A DNA stretch of 64,000 bases from UBA2767 sp965228625 (GCA_965228625.1 OZ245829.1:4402001-4466000); one strand, 5' to 3'. Numbered from the stretch's first letter, positions 8,848-17,156 are shown. Notes: a model not told the origin generated them from the sequence alone. Translations and numbers: made by a program.

Positions 8848-9770
8848 GACGACCTCTTCACAAGGGTGACAAAGATATCTTCCAGCGAGCTCTGATTGGT
8901 GTGAATGTCCTTGAACTTGATGCCGGCCTTGCTGACATCGTTCAGAAAGGACGTGATGCCCGTCCGCTCGGCCATGGTGTCGTAGGTGTAGACGAGATGC
9001 CTGCCGTCTTCCGACAACTCCAGTTTGTGGTTGTTGAGCGCGGCCGGCAGCTTCGTGAGTTTCGACTGCAGGTCCAGGGTAAGCTGCTTGATGCCGAGCT
9101 TGCGCATCAATTCCTTCTTCTCCTCGACAACGATGATCTCGCCATTGTTGATGACGCCGATGCGGTCGGCCATCTGCTCCGCTTCCTCGATGTAATGGGT
9201 GGTGAGAATAATGGTGACGCCGGACGATCGCAGCTCCCTCACGACATTCCACATATCCTGCCTCAGCTCGACGTCGACGCCCGCGGTCGGCTCGTCCAGA
9301 AACAGGATCTCAGGTTCGTGCGACAGGGCCTTGGCAATCAGCACGCGGCGCTTCATGCCGCCTGACAGCGTCACGATCTTGGAGTCCTTCTTGTCCCAGA
9401 GCGAAAGCGCCTTGAGCACCTTTTCGATATGCGCCGGGTTTGACGGTTTCCCGAACAGCCCCCGGGTGAAGCTCACCGTGGCCCAGACCGTCTCGAACGC
9501 ATCGGTCGTCAGCTCCTGCGGCACCAGTCCGATGCGCGAGCGCGTCTCGCGGTAGTCGCGAATGATGTCGAAGCCGTCGACGGTGACCGAGCCTTCCCCG
9601 GGATTGACGATGCCGCAGATGATGCTGATGAGCGTCGTTTTCCCGGCGCCGTTCGGGCCCAGAAGCCCGAAGATCTCGCCCTTGTGAATATCAAGGTTGA
9701 TGTTCTTCAGGGCCGTGAAGCCGCCTTCATACGTCTTGGTGAGATCCTGCACGGAAATGATCGGGCGCAT
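8844..9770 (-). CDS. ABC-2 type transporter ATP-binding protein
   Basis: A 308-residue nucleotide-binding subunit. Walker A is GPNGAGKTT (about residues 38-46), the Q-loop is near LVPQEL, the signature is LSGGMKRR, and Walker B is EILFLDEPTAGVD followed by the H-loop TTHYIEEAEQ. The last 80 residues form the C-terminal extension found in CcmA/NodI/DrrA-like exporters. Together with the permease it powers export. The gene order (ATPase then permease with ATGA overlap) matches the YadG-YadH pair of many proteobacteria. The 5' side faces the repeat element at 9805-10083, so its promoter lies within or just before the short gap 9771-9804. Confidence 0.9.
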   Translation of the reverse strand: MRPIISVQDLTKTYEGGFTALKNINLDIHKGEIFGLLGPNGAGKTTLISIICGIVNPGEGSVTVDGFDIIRDYRETRSRIGLVPQELTTDAFETVWATVSFTRGLFGKPSNPAHIEKVLKALSLWDKKDSKIVTLSGGMKRRVLIAKALSHEPEILFLDEPTAGVDVELRQDMWNVVRELRSSGVTIILTTHYIEEAEQMADRIGVINNGEIIVVEEKKELMRKLGIKQLTLDLQSKLTKLPAALNNHKLELSEDGRHLVYTYDTMAERTGITSFLNDVSKAGIKFKDIHTNQSSLEDIFVTLVKRSS

Positions 9771-9804
9771 GGGTATGCGTCTCTCCTCGGTTCGGCGGCG
9801 AGGC

Positions 9805-10083
9805 TTAGAGCCTTTTCGACCAAATCAGCGTCAATTCTGTTTCTCGATTGGCGTGTGCGATCCGGCGCCGAAACGGTTGCGGCGCGATGCAGCGCATCGG
9901 GCAAGGCCGTTTCGCCGGCGGGCGTCCGCCAATCGGAAACCCGAATGGGACGGGCGCTTTTGCGCCAATCCCGGCGCAAAGCCCCTTGCCCGTACGCGTC
10001 AGGTACGCGCCACGGGCCTTTGCTTGATCTTGTCGCAAAATCGCTCCGTCAGAATGGCTCCGATTTGGTCGAAGAGGCTCTAA
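9805..10083. mobile_element. MITE-like element with 34-35 bp terminal inverted repeats
   Basis: This fills most of the gene-free stretch 9771-10162. The left end (9805-9839) starts TTAGAGCCTTTTCGACCAAA. The reverse complement of the right end (10050-10083) starts TTAGAGCCTCTTCGACCAAA. The two continue to match imperfectly through ...CATTCTG. Each end finishes in TA next to GAGCC, as expected for insertion at a TA target of the IS630/mariner type (inference). The interior is about 210 bp and has no credible gene on either strand. It contains further short inverted segments, such as GTACGCGTCAGGTACGC near 9991-10007. One end also occurs alone at 2689-2719. No transposase is present in the window, so the element would need one in trans. 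Confidence 0.7.
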
Positions 10084-10162
10084 CATGCGCCGGTCGGGCA
10101 AGTCGACATGCAGAATCGCTCGGCGAAATCTGGCCGAGGAAGATCAAATGATCCAGATCATA

Positions 10163-12139
10163 TTATGGTCGCGGCTTGAGATGGTCCGGCGCATTCGGCG
10201 CGGGCTGCCCGGGCTGAGGCTGGGCCGGAGCGCGCCGAGCGATGCCGACCGGGGCGTTCGGGTTCAGGATCTGTCCCGGTTGCTCCGGCGGGCGCCGAAG
10301 GCCGGTCTCGTCTTGTGTGGCGCCGGGGTGGCCCTGTGATGCGAGCGTCGCGTTCGGCGGTGCGGGCGGTACACCGGGAGGCATCGCGGGTGGCGCGCCA
10401 CCGGGCTGCGCGGACGCGCCGTGAGGCGGCGTGGGGTTCGCAGGTGTCGCGCCGGTATCGGGAACAATGAGCGACTCGACGTCGCTTCCGACCGAGCGCC
10501 ACTTCATGATCGCGTTGTCGACGACCGACGGGTCGGCCTCGAAATCGCTGTCGGTCTCCAGATGCGCGCTCGCGCCTTTTGGCAGCGCGCTTGCGGGAAG
10601 CTCGGCAAGCATGATCCGCGAGGGTAGGGTGACGCCCTCGCCGAAGGTGATCGTCTCACGGGTGCCGAGAGACGGCAGGAACCGGAGCAGGCTTTCGGCG
10701 GCATCGGAGACCGCCGACTTCACGATCTGCTGATCGCGCTCGTTCGAAAGTCGCATGGTGAAGATCGTGCTGCATTGCGACAGGATCGTCGGGTCGATAT
10801 CTCCGGGACGCTGGCTGACCACGCACAGGGCGATCCCGTATTTCCGGCCTTCCTTTGCAATACGTGAAATGATCCGCTTCGTCGGCTCAAATCCCGCATC
10901 CTTGTCGCGCGGCACGTAGCGATGCGCTTCCTCGCAAACGAACGTGATCGGCACCTTGCCCTCGCTCCACACCGCGAGGTCGAAGGCGAGGCGCGCCAGA
11001 ATGGAGACGATGACGTTGATGATCTCCTCGGGCAATCCGGTGAGCTGGATGATCGTGATCGGCTTGCCCCGCACGGGAATGCGGAAGATCTGCTTGAGGA
11101 TCTCGCCCAGATTGTCCTCGATCAGCATCTTGCCGAACATGAAATTGTAGCGCGGGTCCTGCATGACGCCTTCGATACGGGCAATGAGATGCTTGTAAGG
11201 GCGCAAGTCCTTCTGCGTTTCCAGAAGTCCCATCTGGTTGCGGATCAGATCCACCAGATCGGAAATCCGGTAAGGCACCGGAACATCGACGGAGTAGCGT
11301 TCCCGCCGCGAAACACTGCGCTGCAGCAGGCGCGACTCCCGGCCGTGGTTGGCCGCGAATTGACGCTTCGCCGCGGGAATGAATTCACGCAGCAGCTCGA
11401 TTTCCGATCCGTACTCCTCGTCGCCGCCGAGGACGATTTCGACGATCTCGTCGAAATTGAGAAACCAGAACGGGAGGCGCAGATTGTCGAGCCTGAGGAC
11501 GTGCCCCTGCTCTTCGAAGCAGCCGCCATACTCGTTGTGCGGGTCGACGAGTACGATGTGGGATTTCGGCTGCTTGGCGAGGAACTGGCGCAGGATCAAT
11601 GCAACGGCGCAGGACTTGCCCGTACCGGTCGACCCGAGAATGGCGAAATGCTTGCCCAGCATCTCGTTCACCTTGATCACCGCCGGAATGGTGGGGTCCT
11701 GATGAATCTGGCCGATCTCGACACCGTCGAAGCTGCCGAAATAATAGGCCTTCTCCAGCACCTTGCGGCTCGGCAAATGGATCAGGTCGCCAAGCCGGGG
11801 ATAGATGGAGACACCGCGGCGGAAGGTGCACAGATAGCCGTCCTCCTGGCGCGGAAGCTCGCCCACGAGTTCCACGTCCATCATGCGATTGCCGGCGAGG
11901 TCCGGGTCGCTCTCGGCATCCGCGACACTCATGGCTGTGATCAGACACAGCACGATCGCGTTGCCCGTATCGACGGTGACGACCGTACCGACATATGGGT
12001 GTTCGTCTGCGCGCAGCCGGGCGCCGTCCTCGCTTCTTGCCATGAGAACCCGCGCGCGCGTGCCATTGATCGACACGATTTCGCCAACGGGCGGAAGGTG
12101 CGATTCGACGTTGTTCTCCGCGATGACGGAAACTGTCAC
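10163..12139 (-). CDS. HerA-like ATPase/helicase (DUF87) with proline-rich tail
   Basis: A 658-residue protein. The N-terminus (about 15-100) resembles the HAS-barrel of HerA/FtsK-type ATPases (GEIVSINGTRARVLM). The P-loop ATPase has Walker A GSTGTGKSCAV (about 169-179), an early HIVLVDPHNEYG strand, and a Walker B-like segment VPITFVCEEAHRYVP. An arginine-finger/sensor region follows at SQRPGDIDPTILSQCSTIFTMRL. HerA proteins are hexameric DNA translocases. In bacteria they act in phage defence, often paired with a nuclease or with Sir2, or in DNA processing. No NurA, Sir2 or other nuclease gene is adjacent here. The last about 100 residues are rich in Pro/Ala/Gln (PPHGASAQPGGAPPAMPP and so on) and look disordered, which is unusual for the family. 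It is the only gene of its strand block. Confidence 0.82.
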   Translation of the reverse strand: MTVSVIAENNVESHLPPVGEIVSINGTRARVLMARSEDGARLRADEHPYVGTVVTVDTGNAIVLCLITAMSVADAESDPDLAGNRMMDVELVGELPRQEDGYLCTFRRGVSIYPRLGDLIHLPSRKVLEKAYYFGSFDGVEIGQIHQDPTIPAVIKVNEMLGKHFAILGSTGTGKSCAVALILRQFLAKQPKSHIVLVDPHNEYGGCFEEQGHVLRLDNLRLPFWFLNFDEIVEIVLGGDEEYGSEIELLREFIPAAKRQFAANHGRESRLLQRSVSRRERYSVDVPVPYRISDLVDLIRNQMGLLETQKDLRPYKHLIARIEGVMQDPRYNFMFGKMLIEDNLGEILKQIFRIPVRGKPITIIQLTGLPEEIINVIVSILARLAFDLAVWSEGKVPITFVCEEAHRYVPRDKDAGFEPTKRIISRIAKEGRKYGIALCVVSQRPGDIDPTILSQCSTIFTMRLSNERDQQIVKSAVSDAAESLLRFLPSLGTRETITFGEGVTLPSRIMLAELPASALPKGASAHLETDSDFEADPSVVDNAIMKWRSVGSDVESLIVPDTGATPANPTPPHGASAQPGGAPPAMPPGVPPAPPNATLASQGHPGATQDETGLRRPPEQPGQILNPNAPVGIARRAPAQPQPGQPAPNAPDHLKPRP

Positions 12140-12352
12140 GTGTGCGCCCCGTACTCTACTGAACAGCCGACCGACGGTAGCAATTTCGCCTTAAGGTTTC
12201 CTTACGTGGTTACTTACGATTTATCCGTGTGCTGAAACGAAACTTTTCCACTGTCCTTGACCAACTATCTGTAATCATTGCGTAATTAAGCGCCGCCACG
12301 GACTTTTCATCGTGCCAGCTTTGGAGTAAATCCATCTGGATGGGAGGTGACC

Positions 12353-12781
12353 ATGGCCAAGCACACCGGCGGATGCCATTGCGGCAACATTTCCGTGCTT
12401 TATACGACCGGCGTTGCCCCGGAAGAGACGACGCCCAGGGCCTGCCAGTGCGATTTCTGCCGCAAGCACAACACGTCCGCCGTCTCCGATCCGGACGGTG
12501 ATCTGGCCATTTCCGTCCGCGACGGATCGCTGCTCAACCGCTATCAGTTCGGATTGAAGGCGGCCGACTTTCTCATCTGCCGGGAATGCGGCGTGTACGT
12601 AGCCGCGTTCATGCCTGACCCCGACGATAAAAAAGGGTTTGCCACGCTGATGTCGGTCGCGCTCGACGACCGGGCACGGTTTCCGCAGGCGCAGCCTACC
12701 GTTTACGAGGGTGAGGATGAAGCGGGGCGCCGCCAGCGTCGCCGCGAACGCTGGACGCCGGCACGCCTCGAGGTCGGCTAG
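12353..12781 (+). CDS. GFA-family (CENP-V/GFA) zinc-binding protein
   Basis: A 142-residue protein. Zinc-binding Cys motifs of the glutathione-dependent formaldehyde-activating (GFA) fold are visible: CHCG near residues 8-11, CQCDFCRKHN near 31-40 and CRECGVY near 79-85. The start is the ATG at 12353, six bases after the ribosome binding site GGGAGG; a GTG two codons earlier (12347) is less well placed. Family members bind zinc and were named for a proposed S-hydroxymethylglutathione-forming role, now doubted for many of them. No formaldehyde dehydrogenase is nearby, so a general thiol/zinc enzyme of unknown substrate is the safe call. Confidence 0.85.
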   Translation: MAKHTGGCHCGNISVLYTTGVAPEETTPRACQCDFCRKHNTSAVSDPDGDLAISVRDGSLLNRYQFGLKAADFLICRECGVYVAAFMPDPDDKKGFATLMSVALDDRARFPQAQPTVYEGEDEAGRRQRRRERWTPARLEVG

Positions 12782-12796
12782 GACGCTGCGTGCCAG

Positions 12797-13621
12797 CTAA
12801 TCGAACGCGAGCAGGGTGCGGACCTCGATGCTCTCCCGCGGCGGTGTCCCGTCCGGTGCGTTCGGGTTCTCAAAGCCCGTATGCGCCGTGTAGCGCGTGC
12901 GCCCGTCCTGCGCGGTATCGAAGCATTTCAGCAAAATCGCCTCGTTTGGAACCATGTCGGAAAAGTAGTACCAGCGCTGTCCGGGCGAATGCGCGTTCTG
13001 GTAAATCTCGCCCGTGCGGTCGTGATAGACGATGTCGACGGCGATATAGTCCTCCTGTGGAATCGTCCGTCCGTCCGCCGATGCGAGCGGAAAGGCTTCC
13101 GCCGACGTTCCGAACGAACGCCACACATTGACCATGGCAAACCGCCCGGCGAGGAACCGTTCGGCCTTTTCGGGCTCCAGCAGATCGCGCACCCGCTGGG
13201 GCCCGGATTTTTCAGTGTAATCGTTGTGCACGATCGGCACCGGCAGACGTGTGCCGTGCGCCTCGCGCTTGCCCGTGTCCTGCACCCGCAGCGTGTGGTC
13301 GAAGATGTGGACCTCGCGGGCGCCGGTTTCGGCCTTCAGCAGGGCGATGCACTCCGGATAGTAGATGCCGGTGATCTGGTCCTCGTCGTAGAAGTCGGTG
13401 ACCCGGGTGGGGGCGGTCACGAGTTCAAACCCCTCGCGGTCAAGCGTTGGCTGTTCGGCGAGACCGCGCGCATCGGCGATCTCGAGCTCGGTGATCTGGA
13501 ATTCACCGGTGCGCTCGTTCGCCTCCGCCTGGTTCATTGACATGATGACCTGTGGTTTCTCGTCCATCGGCACCATGAACTGCAACGGGGCGCGAATGAC
13601 GTGTGGCTGTGCTTCGGGCAT
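12797..13621 (-). CDS. CmcJ/NvfI (AsaB-like) family protein
   Basis: A 274-residue protein from MPEAQPHVIRAPLQF; an upstream start would add an unrelated hydrophobic stretch. Recognisable family features are DFYDEDQITGIYYPECIALLK, VHIFDHTLR, PVPIVHNDYTEKSGPQRV, FAMVNVWRS and VYHDRTGEIYQNAHSPGQRWYYFSDM near the C-terminus. These are characteristic of the CmcJ/AsaB proteins. Relatives occur in fungal and bacterial secondary metabolism as cephamycin 7-alpha-hydroxylase/methyltransferase partners or as non-haem-iron or isomerase-like enzymes, and are common as orphans in proteobacteria. The HND...R and H-D-R residues may bind metal and cosubstrate (inference). No biosynthetic cluster surrounds it, so the substrate is unknown. 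Confidence 0.75.
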   Translation of the reverse strand: MPEAQPHVIRAPLQFMVPMDEKPQVIMSMNQAEANERTGEFQITELEIADARGLAEQPTLDREGFELVTAPTRVTDFYDEDQITGIYYPECIALLKAETGAREVHIFDHTLRVQDTGKREAHGTRLPVPIVHNDYTEKSGPQRVRDLLEPEKAERFLAGRFAMVNVWRSFGTSAEAFPLASADGRTIPQEDYIAVDIVYHDRTGEIYQNAHSPGQRWYYFSDMVPNEAILLKCFDTAQDGRTRYTAHTGFENPNAPDGTPPRESIEVRTLLAFD

Positions 13622-13765
13622 GGTCCTGATCTCCTGGGCGCGTGTCGGACGCAATCTTAGGAGTGCCGCCTGTACCGGGACAAGCAACATGTTCGCGAGA
13701 CCCCGCCCCGTATCGCGCCCCGCCGACGATGCGAAATCATGATGAGTATCAGAGGGCTTCGCCCG

Positions 13766-14569
13766 TTAGCTAACGCGCTCCATGAACGCCATGGCCGCTT
13801 GCGGCGCGCGGATTTTGCCCTTGTTGATGAAATAGACGAAGACGTCGCGTGGGCTTTTGTCCGGCGCGCGGGACGGGATGGCCAGCGGCACGCTGTCCGG
13901 CTGTCCGCCCTCGGCCCAGGTTTTCGCGTGGCCCGCCCAGTCATCGAGCGCCGCCGGCGTGTAGCACGTCGGCACCGTCTCGTCGCCGTTCTGCAGCCGC
14001 AGATAGACGAAATCGGCCGTCACATCGGGGATCGCCGGATAGGTTTCATGGTCGGCGTTGCAGATCGCCACCTTGTGTTTCGCCGCCAGTTCCACGAATT
14101 GCGGACAGATGAAGGACGGATGGCGTACCTCGAGCACGTGCCGCAGGGGGATATCGCCCGCCTCCCTCGGCAGCAGGGCGAGAAAGGCGTCAATATCCTC
14201 CGCGTCGAACTGCTTTGTCGCCCGGAACTGCCAGAGAATGGGGCCGAGCCGATCGCCCAGGTTCTCGATGCCGGTGGTGAAGAAGATCTCGATCGACTCT
14301 TTTGCCAGCGCAAGCTCGCGCCGGTTGGAGATGGCCCGGTGGCCTTTCAGTGAAAAGACGAACCCGTCGGGCGTCTCCGCGGCCCACTTGGCGAAGGTCT
14401 CCGGCTTCTGGCCGCGATAGAACGTGCCGTTGATCTCGATCGTCGGCAGTTGCCGGCTCGCATGGTGCAAGTGTTTCGTCTTGGCGAGGCCTTCGGGAAA
14501 GAACGTGCCGCGCCAGGGGTCGAAGACCCAGCCGCCGATACCGGCCCGTATCGCGCCCTTTGCGCTCAT
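13766..14569 (-). CDS. DUF72 domain protein
   Basis: A 267-residue protein starting MSAKGAIRAGIGGWVFDPWRGTFFPEGL. This is the conserved DUF72 N-terminus, with the G-T/W-x-Y/F-P pattern at the first strand of a TIM-barrel-like fold. Also conserved are EINGTFYRGQKPETFAKWAAETPDGFVFSLKGHRAISN, GPILWQFRATKQFD (typical LGP-x-L-x-Q-x-P/R), HVLEVRHPSF and DFVYLRLQNGDE. DUF72 proteins are widespread and mostly uncharacterised. A phosphatase- or endonuclease-IV-like TIM barrel has been proposed. The cytosolic location is inferred from the absence of a signal peptide. It is convergent with no one and has its own 5' region of 177 bp, shared with the divergent hydrolase gene. Confidence 0.85.
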   Translation of the reverse strand: MSAKGAIRAGIGGWVFDPWRGTFFPEGLAKTKHLHHASRQLPTIEINGTFYRGQKPETFAKWAAETPDGFVFSLKGHRAISNRRELALAKESIEIFFTTGIENLGDRLGPILWQFRATKQFDAEDIDAFLALLPREAGDIPLRHVLEVRHPSFICPQFVELAAKHKVAICNADHETYPAIPDVTADFVYLRLQNGDETVPTCYTPAALDDWAGHAKTWAEGGQPDSVPLAIPSRAPDKSPRDVFVYFINKGKIRAPQAAMAFMERVS

Positions 14570-14746
14570 GGTTCCGAATCCTTCAAGGTGAATATTGGGG
14601 GAGGGGATGGGGCGCGCGCGGCGCCGAAATGTCAACCCGGATATAAACCGGCGTGATACCGCATGGGTATTTGATGATTGGTCGAACGGGTAAATTCCCG
14701 TTAAGTCTCGTCTCCGTCCGCAAATTTACTCAAGGGGAAAAGAGAC

Positions 14747-15460
14747 ATGGCATCGACTGCTGAGCTGGCGCGCGAAATCAGGATCCTCGTCTTCGACCAG
14801 TACGGGACCATCGTCGACATGCAGCAGGGGCTGACCGAGGCGGTCACGCCGTTTCTCAAGGAGAAGGGGTGGGACGGCGAGGCGCACCGCTTCGTCACCT
14901 GGTGGCGCCGCACCCATTTCGAGAACTCGATGATCGACGCGCTGTGCGACCGCGGCCACACGCCCTACCGCCAGATCGGCCACCGTGCCGTCTCCTACGT
15001 CATGGACCGGTGCGACATTTCCTACACGCAGGACGAGGTGCGCTGGCTGGTGAGCCAGATCGAATCGCTCAAACCCTTCCCTGACGTCATCGCGGCCCTG
15101 GAGCGGCTGCGCGCGGGCGGCTTCAAGCTGGCGATCCTGTCGAACGGCGACCGCGACATGCTGGAAGCCGCCGGGCCGCATATCGGCTTCCCGTTCGATC
15201 ACGTCATCTCGGTGCAAGAGGCGGGCTACTTCAAGCCGCACTGGAAAACCTATGCCACCGCGGAAGAGCTGACCGGGGAGGACCGCTCAAGCTGCCTGTT
15301 CGTCGCCAACCACGCCTTCGACTGCGTGGGCGCCAAATCCTTCGGCATGCGCACCGCCTTCATCGACCGGCGCAAACGCCCCTTCGGCGAGACGCCGCAC
15401 CAGCCGGACCTGATCGTGGCTGACTTCAAGGAACTCGCGGCGGCGCTGGTGGAGGGGTGA
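14747..15460 (+). CDS. HAD hydrolase, 2-haloacid dehalogenase-like
   Basis: A 237-residue cytosolic hydrolase. HAD motif I is FDQYGTIVD (Asp nucleophile near residue 18), where the usual second Asp (DxD) is replaced by DxY as in L-2-haloacid dehalogenases. Motif II is LAILSNGD (Ser/Asn). The conserved Lys and motif III/IV lie in GYFKPHWKTYATA and CLFVANHAFDCVGAKSFGMRTAFIDR, where the usual S/T-x2-x-W/F-D pattern is VANHAFD. Family members release halide from 2-haloalkanoic acids or act as phosphatases. The DQYGT and SNGD signatures favour the dehalogenase branch, but the substrate is not proven. Its stop is followed directly by an 84-bp repeat bordering the island. Confidence 0.85.
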   Translation: MASTAELAREIRILVFDQYGTIVDMQQGLTEAVTPFLKEKGWDGEAHRFVTWWRRTHFENSMIDALCDRGHTPYRQIGHRAVSYVMDRCDISYTQDEVRWLVSQIESLKPFPDVIAALERLRAGGFKLAILSNGDRDMLEAAGPHIGFPFDHVISVQEAGYFKPHWKTYATAEELTGEDRSSCLFVANHAFDCVGAKSFGMRTAFIDRRKRPFGETPHQPDLIVADFKELAAALVEG

Positions 15461-15468
15461 GTCGGCCG

Positions 15469-15552
15469 GTGTTTCCGGTCTATTCCGCGCAAGAGATTCG
15501 GCCTTTCAGAGCCCGGCGTCTGTGGGTGCCGGCACGCGGCCATTTGTCAGGA
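15469..15552 (+). repeat. Left copy of 84-bp direct repeat bordering the island
   Basis: It begins GTGTTTCCGGTCTATTCCGC and ends CATTTGTCAGGA. It aligns without gaps to 17516-17599 with 76 of 84 bases equal by manual comparison. It includes the palindrome GTGCCGGCAC. It starts 9 bp after the hydrolase stop codon. The pair brackets about 2 kb of AT-richer DNA, so it may be an attachment-site duplication or an ancestral recA-upstream sequence copied on insertion. Confidence 0.75.
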
Positions 15553-15683
15553 AGGTGCTGTACTATATTGAAGGATAGTGTCCGAATTTACTGAAATCGC
15601 TAATGAAATAGTGATTGCGGACTCGCCGCGAATATTCTCATTTGGTCAGTTAGTCAGTGAGCTGATCATGAGTGTCCTTCAAT

Positions 15684-16463
15684 CTAGGAATCGGGAAAAT
15701 CATCTTCCCGTTGTATCCGTGCCAATTCCTCATCTTCACGTCGCCGTTGCTCATCAGACGATGCGCCGTTTTCACCACCATCACTGAGGCCAGCCGCATT
15801 TCGTTGAAGCGTTGTAATCAATTGCTCCAGCTTTTTCTTGCTTGTGATTGAGAACGTGCCCTCAATGCCACTTGCTGTGAGGGACACTCGATAATCGTCT
15901 CCAGGCTCGCCTCGTGATAGCACTGGTGTGACGGGGAGAGCGGTATCAGTTTCCATTATTATACCCTTTGCAGACCCTTGTGTGATCGGTTCAGAATCAT
16001 ACCCTGCTGATTCGTCGGAAACAAGGCTCATTGTCTCTCGATAGGCGCCGATGACTTGATCTAACACCTTTAACGAGAAACCGCGCCGCGCTAGATAGCT
16101 ACGCAGATTCTCATTGCTCGGCGGGTGTTCCGGCCACTTCGCGTTAATCTCCGCAAACAGGGAAGGCGTATTCGCCGCCTTCTCAATTGCGTCTTCCTTT
16201 TGGCCCGCCTCCCCGTACATGATGTCCATCGCCAAATCGGAAACCTTCACCTCACCGGTGCCAGCTTTCGTTATGAGTCCATATTTATTCAATGATGACA
16301 ATGCCTTGGAGGCTGGGCCACTCATGCTTGAATAACCGAGAATCTTGACGAAAGATTCGCGGTCTACCTCGTTTTGATTCTCAAGGCTGTGGACCTTCCG
16401 AACGCGATCAATCGCAGCCGGAAGGCTGATGTTCGGATAATTCGGACTTCGCACACGCGCCAC
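15684..16463 (-). CDS. Hypothetical protein, possible winged-helix N-terminus
   Basis: A 259-residue protein with a GTG start placed 6 bp after a strong GGAGG ribosome binding site. Residues 1-90 are helical, with KILGYSSMSGPASKALSSLNKYGLITKAGTGEVKVSDLAMDIMYG. That pattern (helix, turn, helix, then a beta-wing with G-x-G-x-V-x-V-S) resembles a winged-helix DNA-binding domain. The middle has HPPSNENLRSYLARRGFS, a second helix-turn segment. The C-terminus is charged and rich in Glu/Arg (DEQRRREDEELARIQRED), probably disordered. No enzyme motif is visible. GC is visibly lower than in the flanks and the gene sits inside the repeat-bounded island, so it was probably acquired. A transcription factor or replication-initiator-like role is inference only. 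Confidence 0.65.
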   Translation of the reverse strand: MARVRSPNYPNISLPAAIDRVRKVHSLENQNEVDRESFVKILGYSSMSGPASKALSSLNKYGLITKAGTGEVKVSDLAMDIMYGEAGQKEDAIEKAANTPSLFAEINAKWPEHPPSNENLRSYLARRGFSLKVLDQVIGAYRETMSLVSDESAGYDSEPITQGSAKGIIMETDTALPVTPVLSRGEPGDDYRVSLTASGIEGTFSITSKKKLEQLITTLQRNAAGLSDGGENGASSDEQRRREDEELARIQREDDFPDS

Positions 16464-16551
16464 GGCATGCCTCCTTCTCTCAACTTGGCCCCCCTTATAC
16501 CATCAAATACCCACGATGGCTAGCCAAAAGAGAGAAACGAGCGAGAAGGGC

Positions 16552-16579
16552 TTGCGCGAGAGATTGGTGGTGCTATACT
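16552..16579 (+). promoter_or_regulatory. Predicted sigma-70 promoter before the structured region
   Basis: TTGCGC (16552-16557) and TATACT (16574-16579) are separated by 16 bp, giving a predicted start near 16586. It reads towards the structured non-coding stretch and the GIY-YIG gene. It is prediction from motif match only. Confidence 0.45.
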
Positions 16580-16835
16580 GACTCCGTTAACGCAAAAAGG
16601 ACAGCCATGACCAGAAGGGCAAGAGCCTGCACTGCGGCCAGCCGACGCGGCGCAGGCGAGGACAAAGGAGGGGCCGCTTCATAGCCCTTGGAACGGAAAC
16701 GAAGCGGCCCTCAATCGGCTCTTAGTCTGATACCCGCATCAGTCAACCCGAGAGTCGGGCGCGGGAGACAGCCCAAAGCTACCATCGCAAGGTGCGGTCT
16801 AACACTGTTGCTGTCAAGGTCCGGCTCCGCAACCC
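16580..16835 (+). ncRNA. Candidate structured RNA or long leader in the island
   Basis: The gap 16464-16847 contains no credible gene apart from a 25-codon frame at 16607-16684. Several hairpins can be drawn. The strongest is GGGCCGCTTC (16671-16680) with GAAGCGGCCC (16701-16710), a perfect 10-bp stem with a 20-base loop. Others are CCCGA-gag-TCGGG near 16748-16760 and a GTTGC/GCAAC closure near 16808-16834 just before the next gene. A promoter lies directly upstream. It may be a small RNA, or an untranslated leader of the GIY-YIG gene. It does not match tRNA, tmRNA, 6S or RNase P features that I could recognise. Confidence 0.4.
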
Positions 16836-16847
16836 ATGAGGTATAAA

Positions 16848-17156
16848 ATGGGTATTGGAGGGGATTTGTATCCCTTTATGCAGAAGAACGTGAACGCCGC
16901 TCCGGCAGATTCGGGCGTGTACAAATTGTACGATGGTAATGAGACCATCTACATTGGTCGCGCCTCCGGCAGCGGTGTCACAATCCGCAGCCGCCTCCAG
17001 TCACACTACCGCGGTGACGAAGGGGCGTGCACACAAGGGGCAACCCACTACCGCCGGGAGGTCACGGACTACCCGATCACCCGCGAAGAGGAACTCCAGA
17101 AAGAGCACATGGCCATTCATGGCCGCCTGCCGCGTTGTAACAACCGGTTGGGCTAG
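16848..17156 (+). CDS. GIY-YIG nuclease-fold protein
   Basis: A 102-residue protein. The start chosen is the ATG at 16848, six bases after GAGG; an in-frame ATG at 16836 lacks a ribosome site. GVY (residues 23-25) and YIG (35-37) are 9 residues apart, the hallmark of GIY-YIG domains. They are followed by RASGSGVTIRSRLQSHYRG, which carries the conserved Arg, a Glu-rich helix (TREEELQKEHMAIHG) with the metal-binding Glu, and a C-terminal RCNNR with the conserved Asn. The protein is about the size of the isolated domain. Family members include homing endonucleases, the UvrC N-domain and small stand-alone nucleases. It may be a nicking enzyme of a mobile element (inference). It lies in the acquired island next to a possible structured RNA and ends in a 4-bp overlap with a convergent gene. 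Confidence 0.78.
   Translation: MGIGGDLYPFMQKNVNAAPADSGVYKLYDGNETIYIGRASGSGVTIRSRLQSHYRGDEGACTQGATHYRREVTDYPITREEELQKEHMAIHGRLPRCNNRLG

Noticed and set aside
12191..12205. CtrA-like site TTAA-N7-TTAC upstream of the HerA-like gene
   Set aside because: Second half-site differs from consensus and there is no other sign of cell-cycle control; a chance match is likely.
15578..15787. A 69-codon plus-strand frame in the island
   Set aside because: It overlaps a better minus-strand gene with a strong ribosome site, and its second half mirrors that gene's charged tail.
16607..16684. A 25-codon frame within the structured region
   Set aside because: No ribosome site at proper spacing and an Arg/Ala composition expected from GC-rich non-coding DNA; it remains possible as a leader peptide but is not supported.
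16600..16835. Possible split tmRNA or tRNA-like element
   Set aside because: No proteolysis-tag reading frame of the AANDN...-type, no acceptor/T-arm pairing and no CCA end at a plausible place.
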